The position numbers were made by a program, and so were the translations under genes. The notes under the pieces are model-generated. The model did not search any database, was not told where the DNA came from, and worked only from the letters and a program-made list of their open reading frames with translations. A stretch of DNA of 64,000 nt from Mytilus edulis (lineage: Eukaryota; Mollusca; Bivalvia; Mytilida; Mytilidae), in NCBI RefSeq assembly GCF_963676685.1, contig NC_092355.1, positions 63,399,613-63,463,612 of the forward strand, in the 5' to 3' direction. Below are positions 11,015 through 21,949 of the stretch, piece after piece. The first letter of the stretch is position 1, and each line of letters begins with the position of its first letter.

Positions 11015-11084
11015 TAAGTTATTGAAAATTGGTTTAATCCAAATGAGTTACTCACTTTAAATAAAAAAATATTAATATAATTCG

Positions 11085-11165
11085 CAACTCTGACTTTTGT
11101 AACTCAAAACTCAACTTTCTTAACTCGCAACTCGATACTCAAAACTCGACAACAAATGAATCTCT
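11085..11165. repeat. AACTC-rich simple repeat
   Basis: Degenerate tandem words of the form aactcgcaactcgatactc between the small MITE and the second LINE. Present also in units 2 (about 21648-21728) and 3 (about 32210-32290). Confidence 0.5.
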
Positions 11166-11386
11166 TGCGAATTCAGTATTATGTCGAAATGATGTTAGAG
11201 GCAGTTTTAAGGGGGGTCAGGGGCCAAATAAAATGGCGGCAGGGGTAGGAGTCATGAAATATTGTGTAGAGACTAAAAGTATTATAAAGAAGTTATAAGT
11301 GGTGTTACAACACAATGATTGGTTATTTTGTGAGAAACATTGATCGAACTAATGATCCAACTACATTATGAAGAATTTTATCGGGT

Positions 11387-14249
11387 ATGAATACTAATAA
11401 ACGAAAACCAACAGATACTCCTTCCCCAAACAAACCAAACAAGATGGCTGACCTGAACGACTCAGGTTCAAAACAGTACTCTTTACCTCCAACACTAATG
11501 CAAGCATGTACTAATCAATATTCAACACAGTATACACCGAACTTAAATGATACTCCGCTATCTAGTAATGTTATTTCCTCCTCTAGACAAATACTTTATG
11601 GAGCAGACAATGGCTATGCATTCACCCCATATCACTTACAAGCCCCACATACAACACAATGTTGTGCAAAGGCTTAGGCCCAGACAGGACAGAGGTCCAT
11701 GCAATATACTTGCAAAATTTGAAAGGAGAAAAGACAGAAATAGAGTTTTGGAAGCAACAAAAAAAGAACTTAAACAAAAACCCCAATATTATGTACATGA
11801 ACAATTTCCAGTGGAAATAATAGAAAGGAGGCGTGAACTTATACCAATTCTGAAAGATGCTCGTGAAAAGGGACATGAAGCAGTATTGGTAGAGGATAAA
11901 TTGTTTATCAATAAAAGGCGTTTCGATCCACGTCAATGTCTACAGATAAACCCACAACATCAACAAAGACCCCGACAACCACCAACTGATCATGGACCTC
12001 AACAGCCACCATCTGACCAACACATTCCGATGTCTGTACCTGGGAACAACAACAGGACCATGCCGAAGAATCATATAGAGTCTATACCACCACAGAACAC
12101 CACAGGGCACTAGGACAGGCGTACAAGAGGACAAAGGAAACGAAACAATATTGTATTGAATCAAAATAAACACTTATCTGGACTGTTTATTATCTTAATG
12201 TGTGTGGTTTACAGTCTAAACTAAAATTTACTGAATTTTCAAATATCTTTCAAACATATGATGTATTAGTTTTTGTTGAAACTAAATTAGATGATTTAGA
12301 TATAATTGATCTTCCTGATGGTTTTTCATATGTAACAAAGAATAGAAAGGGTGCAACTAAAAAGTCAGGTGGAATTGTAATAATATACAAAAATATTTTG
12401 AAACAGTTCATCAGTTTTATTAAAAGTGAAAGTCAATATGTACAGTGGTTTAAATTTCAAAAATGTCTACTAAACTGTGAAAAAGATGTTTTATTTGGTG
12501 CTGTTTATATACCCCCGGAAAATTCTAAATATGCAAATACTGATGCATTTGAAGAAATTGAAATTGAATTATTGACATTTGCTGATAAATTTGATTCATA
12601 TGTCTCTCGTATTGGAGATTTTAATGCCAAAACGGGAACACGAGATGATTTTATTGTTCCTGATGAGTCATTGATTGGTATTTTTGAGTTTGAAAGTGAT
12701 GATGAAATTTTGTCATACGCTGTTAGATTATGAACAATTGAAGCTTCAAAATATACCGTTATCCCGAATGTTTCACTTATTTCTCTATATTTTTCATTTG
12801 ATAAAAAATTATTTTGCTCGTTCATTGATTTCAAAAGTGCATTTGATACAGTTTGGAGAGCTGGACTTTGGCAAAAGATGCTACAATATAATATTCAAGG
12901 CAAAATATTGAGAGTTATACATAACATGTATCAGAATATCCAAATGTAATTTTCAGCAAAAAGAAATTCAAGGTTAAAGCAGATTTTGAAATCTATGGTA
13001 AACATATTGATGTATTAGACTCATATACTTATCTGGGTATTGTATTTAATTATAACGGCTCTTTTTGTTCAGCTAGAAAGAAATTATTGGAACAGTCCAA
13101 TAAAGCATTGTATGCACTATATAGAAAGATAAGAAATATTGCAATACCCGTAGATATACAGCTAAAGCTTTTTGATTGTCTTATTCTACCTATAATGATT
13201 TACTCTAGTGAAGTATGGGGATTTGAAAATAAACAGGGATTGGAACGGATGCACTTGCAGTTTTGTAAAAATATTCTGCACGTGAGGAAAAGTACGCCAA
13301 ATTTTATGGTTTACGGGGAACTGGGTCGTTATCCCATTGATATTACTATTAAGCTACGTATGGTTATGTTTTGGAATGATATGCTCTCAAGTGAGAATAA
13401 ATTATCTAATACATTATATAGACTTATGATACAACTTCACCAGAGTAAACCCACGCATTTTAAGTGGGTTACGTACATTAAATTCATTTTTGATGAATGT
13501 GGTCTTACTTTTATATGGAATGATCAAATACCTATGAATAGAGAAATATTGAAATCTCTTGTCAAACAAAAACTTGTCGATCAGTTTATACAACAATGGT
13601 TTTCTGTAATTAATAATTCTTCTAGAGGAGAATTCTATGGTAAATTCAAAAGTATATTTGAATTAGAACCCTATCTACTTCGATTGGGAAATACTGATAG
13701 ATTGTATATAGCTAAATTTAGATGCTCAAATCTTAAATTCCCAATTGAAACGGGAAGATGGAAAAATATTTTAAAAGAAAATGGGATATGTCATGTATGT
13801 AATCAAAATATTGGCGACGAATATCACTATTTGTGTGTTTGTTCACATCCTAGTGTATCACTTCTTAGACAAAATCTTGTACCTAATTATTACCTACAAT
13901 ATCTTTCAAGGCAAAAATTAATCGGTTTACTTTCATTTTGCAACATAAAGGTGTATAGGAAAGTATGTACTTTCCTTAGAAAGATTACTTATTTTTTGTA
14001 AATGCAATTTTTATACATTTGTATATATTTATGTACTCACAATCACTGAACAATAAGAAAGAATTCTGTATATATATGTAATCCTCTAAACTCAATAGGT
14101 AATATATATAATGTATATGTCTCAATGTCATGAAAATCACGTGCTATTATCGTACACTACTCTGCTGTCGATTTATATGTATACTTTATTATGTTTTGAC
14201 CTCTTGTACACGTTTGTGTCTGAGGAAATAAAATATGTTGTTGTTGTTG
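11387..14249 (+). mobile_element. LINE b, internally deleted two-ORF element, unit 1
   Basis: ORF1 starts at 11387 (MNTNKRKPTDTPSPNKPNKM). It changes frame near 11650 and ends at 12113 with an L1-ORF1-like C-terminal segment (YYVHEQFPVEIIERRREL, then AVLVEDKLFINKRRFDP); the central RNA-binding part appears deleted. ORF2 begins about 12180 with an APE-like endonuclease: LNVCGLQSKL, VFVETKL, GAVYIPPENS, GDFNAKTG. It stops at 12731-12733 before the final SDH motif. A short RT piece follows (FIDFKSAFDTVWRAGLW, about 12815-12870). A second deletion removes RT motifs B and C (no QG..LSP, no YxDD), and a C-terminal part covers 12949-14001 (SYTYLGIVFNYNGSF, VYGELGRYP, CHVCNQNIGDEYHYLCVC). The 3' end is aaataaaatatg plus (TTG)n at 14237-14249. 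Cannot encode active protein; clade not assigned. Confidence 0.9.
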
Positions 14250-17200
14250 GGGCCCGGACCCCCCTTTTTGGGAAAAAACTTATCCACGTTATCTAAAATT
14301 GTAAAAACTGTTCTCCTCTAATATACTAATGAGCTTAATTATTTTACCAAACTAGGGAACAAGAAATCTTCATAGGGATATCTAGATTGGACATTTTCTA
14401 AGGGGATCCACAGAACTCTGTGTCTCATCTGCAGTTGCTGCTGTTAGTGTAATGTAAAAGTGTGATGTTGACTTAAAATGGGAGTATATTTATCAGTATA
14501 TTTATCAGTAAAATACAGAATTTAAAAGAATATAAATGTGTATAATACTCCTATATAAACTATGGTTTTTATGTACTGTTAATAAAATCAATGTTATACC
14601 AATAACAAAAAATATATATATAGATCTAATTTTAGAAGTAAAATGGGCATAAACTTATTAGAAAAATTTCTAGGTTATGGAGAATGCAATAATAAATTAT
14701 AAATTACACAAAATCCTTAATCTCACCATTGCACATGTCAGAAAATACGTGAAACATGTGGACTCATCTTTAAAATTCCTTAGTAATAACCCTGATTGGT
14801 ACGGTTACCGTAGTATTTGATGATTATTTTACGAAAATTGTACCCTGAATTTTATTTTTAGATTGCAGCAAAAGAATGAAGAATTCCAAGAGTCTATTAC
14901 GGTTTATTTGACAGGATTTTATCATTGAATCAACATCCTACAAGAATATAACATAAAAATAAATGAAAGAATCCATTGGTACTAATAGTAATTATGTGCA
15001 GGGGAGAACTTTTAAACAATACTTCAATGTAAGAGACATATAGTGGTGTATTTTTAAAGAGACAGAAAGAACCTGTAATAACTTGCCATGAGTGTATATT
15101 TTCCTAATTTGAAGCTCGTTCATAATAATATACAATTTAAATTATAATTATTGTATGAACATTACAGATAAAGCCTCAAAAGAGAAAATTTAGTTTTAAA
15201 TGAAACATTAAAGAAGTACAAAACATTGAAATAAAAATAATTTTTACAAACTTTTAGTCCTTTCCATGTTGTGGGACATGTAGAAAGTTTATGCTTTAAC
15301 CATTTATGTAGCTCCACATAGGGGACTGGGTTCCTGCCCCCCCCCCCCCCCAAATAAACTCCTTCGAATCCGACAGCAATCAATCGGTAAAAAACACCAA
15401 ACAAAAATCAAAAGGGAAACATGCTATTCGTACACTTATTTAATAAATAGCATTTTGTTTCAAAGTTGATCAATAAATACAACTAAAATCCAGGATGCGA
15501 GTCATCGATGTACATGACATTGCTTGTAGTCTTGCTTTATTGTCGCGCCTGTGACATGTGAAAGATACAGATAACAATCCTATGGCGTTAGCTATTTGTA
15601 TTGAGCTTGATATTTTATATGGTATTTGACTTGAACTGGAGGCTTCATACCTTGTGTACAGATGGCTTATACATGTATAGCGAAAGTCTGTATGATGTCT
15701 GTTGGCCTTGACCTCATTTTCATTTGAAAACAAATTTCTATTTTTGTTGTGTAAATTTCTCACTTACCTATTAGTGAACTACCGAATTGGACTATTTACC
15801 GGGTTTGTAATAACACGAGCAATAGGGTGGGTGCTACATTTATATGTGGAGCAGGATCTGCATACCCTTGAGGAGCACCCGAGATCAAACCCCTGGTGGG
15901 GTTCGAGTTGCTTAGTCATTAGTTTTCTATGTGTCTTGTATACTATTATTTGTCTAATTTGCACGGGTCATTGGTCAATGTTAAATTTTGTTTTTGTCTA
16001 TTTCTTTAAGCAATAGATAAAACGAGATCTAGTGTATGAAATGATTTTATAATTTAAATGTCTTGTCTAGCAGGGTTCATCTGACGAGTCACCTTGACCT
16101 TATTTTTTCATGGTTTATTGGTCAATATGTAATTTTCATGGTTTTGTCTGTTTCTTGTATAAGATAAGCAATAGCAAAACTATATTACGTGTGTGTAATG
16201 ATTGTCAGCTACACATGTCTTTCTGACTTAAATTGGTTTATCTCACATTGACTTTATTTTCATGAATCTTTGACAATGTGTGGTGTATGTGACACTTGTA
16301 CTAAAACTTTATCCTTGGACTATCAGCATAAAATAATTCGTGAATAGAAAAGTAGGCGAGACATTTCAGGTTGAGCATTCTTGTTGCATCTTATGTTATA
16401 AGTTCAATTTGAGACATTATTGGTTAGAGCTTACAGGACTGACTTTTATTGTTGAGGGCTAAGAAATTTGAACAACAAGAAAGAATTAAAGAAAAGTTGT
16501 ATAAAACATGCTCACTACCAAAAAGAAGACATATTTACTCTCTATAATATTATCTAAAATATGTTCAGTTACTGTTAAATTCTTGTGAAGGCTCGATTCG
16601 TGTTTATTTCCCATAAAAAAAATCATGTGATAGCTCGATTCTCTTTAATTTCTTTAATTAGGTAGAAAATTTGTCTGTAGTTTAGATTATTCTTTTACAC
16701 TAACCGTGATTTTGAAAGTGCTTTAGGTCAAGGACAAAAAAAAATCAGGTTTTGCAATTGAACACTCCTTTACTTGTCACGTAAAAGATGAAGAAAACCG
16801 AATTAGACTCCATATAGTAATAGACTGAAATATCTTTGGTAGAAGGGTTACTGTTTCCTGGGGATTTAACTGATATTTCTTTTTACATTTAAAATATGTA
16901 TTTTAATTGGATTCTGCCATACTTCCCTAAAAATTAGTCCAGCATTTCATTCAAAATCTACTGCTGTCAAAATTTTTATGCTATATTAAAACCACATAAA
17001 GAACAATAAGAAGCAAAAATCTATTTTCTTGCCGTTGAATAGAAAATATCAATGATAGTAAAAATAAGGAATGTGGTTATAATTTGCAATGACACAACTG
17101 TAATTCACCAGAGTTTTAGGTAGATATACGCAATTGTAGTCAACTGTACGGCCTTGATAGAGTGAGTAAAAGTCGCTATAAAAGGTTTAAAAATGTGAAA

Positions 17201-17484
17201 TGTGAATATGAAACAATTCATATCAGAATATTAACTACCTAATGTATAACAAAACAATTTACAAACAAATATGACCGAAATGAACCAACCACAACCACTA
17301 GACTACAGGTTCCTAACTTGGTCCAAGGTTCATGTTATAAAAATATCTTGAAACGTGTGCTTATTCTTTTAATTAACTTTGAAATTATTACTGATAACAA
17401 ACTGTCATGGTATCAGAAGAATCTTTTCTATCTATAGGAGAACTCTATTAAAGACTTCATTGCAATTCAAGTGCTAAAAGACAG

Positions 17485-17588
17485 AGGCAGATTTAGAGGG
17501 GGACCCAGGCCCCCTTTTGCCGGAGGAAAAAATTTGGTTGCTTATATAGCGGGCCCCCACTTATGAAAATTTCTGGATCCGCCACTGC
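17485..17588. repeat. G/C-run TIR element, unit 1
   Basis: Ends aggcagatttag and ctggatccgcc are imperfect inverted copies, and the interior has gggggaccc, aatttggttgcttatatag and gcgggccccc. Same family as 1540-1700. Confidence 0.55.
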
Positions 17589-17809
17589 AAGAAAGTATGA
17601 AAGAGCAACAGTTTTAATATAAACGACTGCATATATGATCTACATATTTAGTTCCATTAATAAAACAAGGAGATGTGGTATGCCTCCCAACTAACAACAA
17701 CAGAACAAGGATACTATATATATATATATATATAATTTGTCAGTATAAAATCTAACTCTAACACTGTTTGGTATAATTTTCAGACTTATATATATATATA
17801 TATATATAT

Positions 17810-18010
17810 ACAACTCGTCTAAACATCAACCCAACAATGTTAGATCTGTAAATTTGCTTTCGCAAATTTTTGGTTCTTCCCTCGCCGGGATTCGAACCCA
17901 TGCTACTGTGATATCGTGACACTGCAGCCGTCCCGCTAGACCACACGACCACCTGGGCTAAAGCAAATTTACAGATCTAACATTGTTGGGTTGATGTTTA
18001 GACGAGTTGT
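17810..18010. mobile_element. About 200-bp element: long TIRs enclosing a tRNA-like core, unit 1
   Basis: About 50 bp at the left (acaactcgtctaaacatcaa, continuing through gttagatctgtaaatttgc) recurs as its exact inverse at the right (gcaaatttacagatctaac through ttgatgtttagacgagttgt). The element sits in TA repeats. The space between the arms is filled by the tRNA-like sequence at 17872-17954. Confidence 0.75.
17872..17954 (-). repeat. tRNA-like sequence inside inverted repeats, unit 1
   Basis: On the minus strand it reads with an A-box TGGTCTAGCGGGA and a perfect B-box GGTTCGAATCC about 40 nt apart. The T-arm (GGG-TTCGAAT-CCC) forms; acceptor and anticodon stems are imperfect. Best read as a tRNA-derived pol III promoter module, not a working tRNA. 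Confidence 0.6.
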
Positions 18011-19290
18011 ATATACATTATGTACACAGCCATGTATCACCATTATTGATGGCGATCCGATGGATACATCTGTTGTAGAGTTGTCACTGACTCAGACGTA
18101 TATATATATATATAACCATAATGTTCAACTTCAGACGTCGACAAAATCGGTTTAACCCGCCACATTTATATGCACCTCTGTCCCAAATGGGACAAAGTCA
18201 TGTTATAGATATGTCTTTGTGTAGTTAAAAATACATTTAGTTTGATGAACGATATTCTGACATTGTGCTGTACATCTAGATGACATCTATTTTTTTTTGT
18301 CGGAGCTATTCAGAACTCTTGTATGGTGTTGACTGCTTAATATTGAAGGACTGTATTGGTGTCCTCTGTCTGATGGTTATGTATTTGTTGCTTATGTGAT
18401 TGAATTTGACTTTATGACAGCTTTTCCGTCTTTCATATAAATCAACAATGAAAACATCATTGCGCATGGAAAGCTGTAAAAGTCCACTTGATAACTAGCG
18501 AAACTAATAGTCAGGAAAAAAACCGCACTGATCTACACCAAAAACATTGAACAACACCAATTATGACATACAACAAATACCGACAATCAAAAATGAGAAG
18601 TAGTGGCTTGAAATTAAACAGGCACATAAAAAATATGGTCATAAAGTTCATCAAAAGAATCCTCTTCAATGTATTAATGTGTTGAGATGACAGAATACAT
18701 ATAGCCATGGAGTTTTAAAATAAAATACTTATTTTTATCCCAAACCAACTTATGATATTTGTTGATGATTGATTAATTGTTGATTGCTTTATGACCAGTA
18801 GCAAATATTTCACGAAGGTTTAGGACGAGAACAAGTTAACAATAAATACAACAGGTACCAGTAGGTCTTGTAATAATAGAGGCCCACCGGGATGATGATC
18901 GGGGGGAATTTCGAATTCAACTGGAAAATAAAGGTATATTAGATAGGGACAGGGGGGGGTCAATAAGATGGGGGGATTTTTGTTTACAATTTTTTTTAAG
19001 GGATTCTTTTTTTTTTTTTAAATTTTTCAAATTTCGAATTTTGAAAAGTTTCAGAAGAAATCTTCAATTGCTCAGTATTGTGCAGTAGATTTGTTAGATC
19101 TTTGACCACATTTATTTTGTGACAAAAACCTTTATTATGTCAAAAATTCGATCACAATCCAAATTCAGATCGTATCAAGCTTGAATATTGTGACAAAATT
19201 TGCCCCAACCATTCAGGGTTAGACCACTGTGGTCGTATATAGTTGCGCCCTGCGGAGCACTTGGGTGTTGTTGAAACTATATCTTGTTGA

Positions 19291-21423
19291 TATACATCTA
19301 TTATTCTCAATCAACGTCTTAGTAAGTGGTTAGAAGATAACGATCATTTATGTGAAGAACAAAATGGCTTCCGCAAGGGTAGAAGTTGTGAAGAACACAT
19401 CCAAGCGTTATACCTGACTTTGAACGATAGAAAAATATCTCGACTGTCCACACATGTATGCTTTATCGATATGCGAAAAGCGTTTGATACCGTAAATAGA
19501 ACACTACTAAGGCATAAACTACGAGCCTTGAGAATACATGGAAGCTTTCTTAATGCGATACAGTCACTTTACACTGACGTCAAATGCACTGTCCGATTAA
19601 ATGATGACTTAACCCCTTGGTTTAACGTAGCGAACGGAGTAAAACAAGGATGTATTCTGTCACCAACTCTTTTTTCCGTTTATATAAACGACTTAGCAGA
19701 ACATATCAACGCGCTGAACTGTGGTATACGTATAGACGATACTATGTTGAGCATTTTACTATATGCTGATGATATAGCATTGATAGCACCGGATGAAAAC
19801 AGTCTGCAGCAAATGCTAAACGTTGTTACGGAATGGTGTGAAACATGGAAACTCTCCGTTAATGCAGATAAAACAAAAGTTGTTCATTTTCGTCCTCAAT
19901 CAATAGCGATCTCCGAGTATAGTTTTGAATGAAGTGGACACAACATAATGAAAATAGATTCATACAAGTATCTTGTAATATGGTTAGACGAGCATCTAAC
20001 ATTTCGGAAGAACGCGAGAGAACTGTCAAAATCAGCCAGTAGAGCATTAGGTGCATTGTGTGGTAAAGTTGTGGCTGCTGGTGGAATGACACATGGCGTT
20101 TATACGAAGCTTTATTCAACAGTTGTTGAGCCGATACTTTTGTATGGAAGTGGAATATGGGGAACAAAGACTTTCAGTGAAATAACATCTGTACAGAACC
20201 GTGCGTGTAAATATTTTCTATCCGTCGGTAAAAACACTTCAAATTTATCCTCTCGAGGGGATATGGGTTGTACATCTTGTGAAACCAAACAGAGGAATGT
20301 CCTGCACACTTCTATTGTGCAAGTTATATAGATTGGACGAAACAAGAATGTTTAGCAAAATTTGGAAATATTCGGCCCGTCGACGCAAAGGATGGACATT
20401 CATGGTAAACAAACTGATAGACAAGATTGATATGGACTTATTGGTACAAGACACTTCGCTATCTACTAAATTAGTGATGAAAATTGCAAATGAAAAACTC
20501 TTAGAATTGGACAATCAGGAGTGGAAAAAAGATTTATTCAATGACAAAGCCAACGAGATAAACGGCAATAAACTGCGCACATACAGACTCTACAAAAACA
20601 ATGTATCTGTGGAACCATATGTTCGGCAAAATTTACCGAAATCGCAAAGAAGACTTATGACTATGTTCCGCGCGGGTTCGTTACCGTTAGCGCTTGAAAC
20701 AGGACGTTACTCCAGGCCGCCAGTACCAGTTCAAAAAAGACTTTGTCAATTCTGTAATTTAAGCGAAGTTGAAACCGAAAAACATTTTCTAATGACATGT
20801 GACTTGTACAGTGATTTAAGATTTGACATTTTTTATGAAGCTTCAAAACATATTGTTAACTTTCAAAATATTAGTGTGGACGAAAAATTTATTGAAATAA
20901 TGAATTGTGATACGATCCAACAACTATTATGTAAACAACTGCATAAATTTTTCACTCGAAGGAAACTGTATGTAGATATATCTGATATAAAACTTTTGTT
21001 AACAACCTTTTATTGAAGAATTTTTATTCAAAAGTAAATAGCATATTTTTATTAACTTATTGATCTTGTTTAATATTTATTACTAATCTATGATTTTTTA
21101 TCATGAAAATACTCTGTCAATCACATATTTTTAATATTTTACTTCTTTTTTTTTAAATTTTATTCTAAACCTGAAAGTTGTTTTTTTTACCCAGTATAAT
21201 TTTAAAAAGAATATTAATGAAACATTTCAATGCAATGTAAATGGTTATAAGCATACACATGTTTATAACTTTGTAATATATTTTTACAGTGTCTCATAAG
21301 TCAATTTGTTTGGCTGGGTGTTGATTATTTTAAATATTGTATATGTTTTACTGTTTATTGTTCAGATGTTAATCAATACGTGACACTTTAATAAAACAAT
21401 TTATTTATTTATTTATTTTATTT
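19291..21423 (+). mobile_element. LINE a, inactivated, unit 2
   Basis: Same truncated RT element as in unit 1, with the same TGA (19930-19932), the same frameshift region (about 20263-20333) and the same (TTTA)n tail. Differences from unit 1 include Leu to Phe in LDETRMFSKI and Lys to Thr in HFLMTCDLYS. Because the lesions are shared, the element was dead before the unit was duplicated. Confidence 0.9.
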
Positions 21424-21493
21424 ATCTATTGTTTACATTTGTATATTAGTAGATTAATTATGTTTTCTTCATGTAATTGATATTGTATGTAAA

Positions 21494-21577
21494 GAGCCTT
21501 TCAATCTAATTAAAATATTGATCTCTGATTACGTTATACTACATATGAGCTCATATTTTAATTAGATTGAGAGCCTT
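21494..21577. mobile_element. 84-bp MITE-like inverted repeat, unit 2
   Basis: Copy of the element at 10931-11014. Confidence 0.6.
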
Positions 21578-21949
21578 TAAGTTATTGAAAATTGGTTTAA
21601 TCCAAATGAGTTACTCACTTTAAATAAAAAAATATTAATATAATTCGCAACTCTGACTTTTGTAACTCAAAACTCAACTTTCTTAACTCGCAACTCGATA
21701 CTCAAAACTCGACAACAAATGAATCTCTTGCGAATTCAGTATTATGTCGAAATGATGTTAGAGGCAGTTTTAAGGGGGGTCAGGGGCCAAATAAAATGGC
21801 GGCAGGGGTAGGAGTCATGAAATATTGTGTAGAGACTAAAAGTATTATAAAGAAGTTATAAGTGGTGTTACAACACAATGATTGGTTATTTTGTGAGAAA
21901 CATTGATCGAACTAATGATCCAACTACATTATGAAGAATTTTATCGGGT

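Larger units (their letters stand above)
8388..18951 (+). repeat. 10.56-kb tandem unit 1 of 3
   Basis: The unit starts at a run of G followed by tcaataagatgggggg and ends with ttagatagggacag. The same end joins directly to the G-run of the next unit at 18952. Contents in order: short repeat remnant, LINE-1a (8728-10860), small MITE (10931-11014), LINE-1b (11387-14249), molluscan repeats (about 15640-16400), G/C-run TIR element (17485-17588), and a TIR element with a tRNA-like core (17810-18010). Unit 1 is the outlier copy: at least eight single-base sites separate it from units 2 and 3. Confidence 0.9.
14250..18951. repeat. Remainder of unit 1: non-coding repeats
   Basis: No gene seen. Directly after the LINE tail is a fragment of the G/C-run element (ggggcccggacccccc). 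A poly-C run lies at about 15337-15352 and its length differs between units. About 15640-16400 contains blocks I recognise as abundant mollusc repeat sequence (cttgacctcattttcat, ggactatcagcataaaat, gcgagacatttcagg). About 17130-17340 is a diverged antisense R1 copy. (TA)n tracts at about 17711-17730 and 17786-17810 flank the tRNA-like TIR element. Open frames here are low-quality by-products. Confidence 0.6.

Noticed and set aside
15162..15404. Minus-strand frame with poly-Gly (and copies in units 2 and 3)
   Set aside because: The Gly run is a length-variable poly-C tract; frame length changes with it between units.
17872..17954. Functional tRNA gene
   Set aside because: A and B boxes are good but acceptor and anticodon stems do not form; it lies inside a repeated TIR element.
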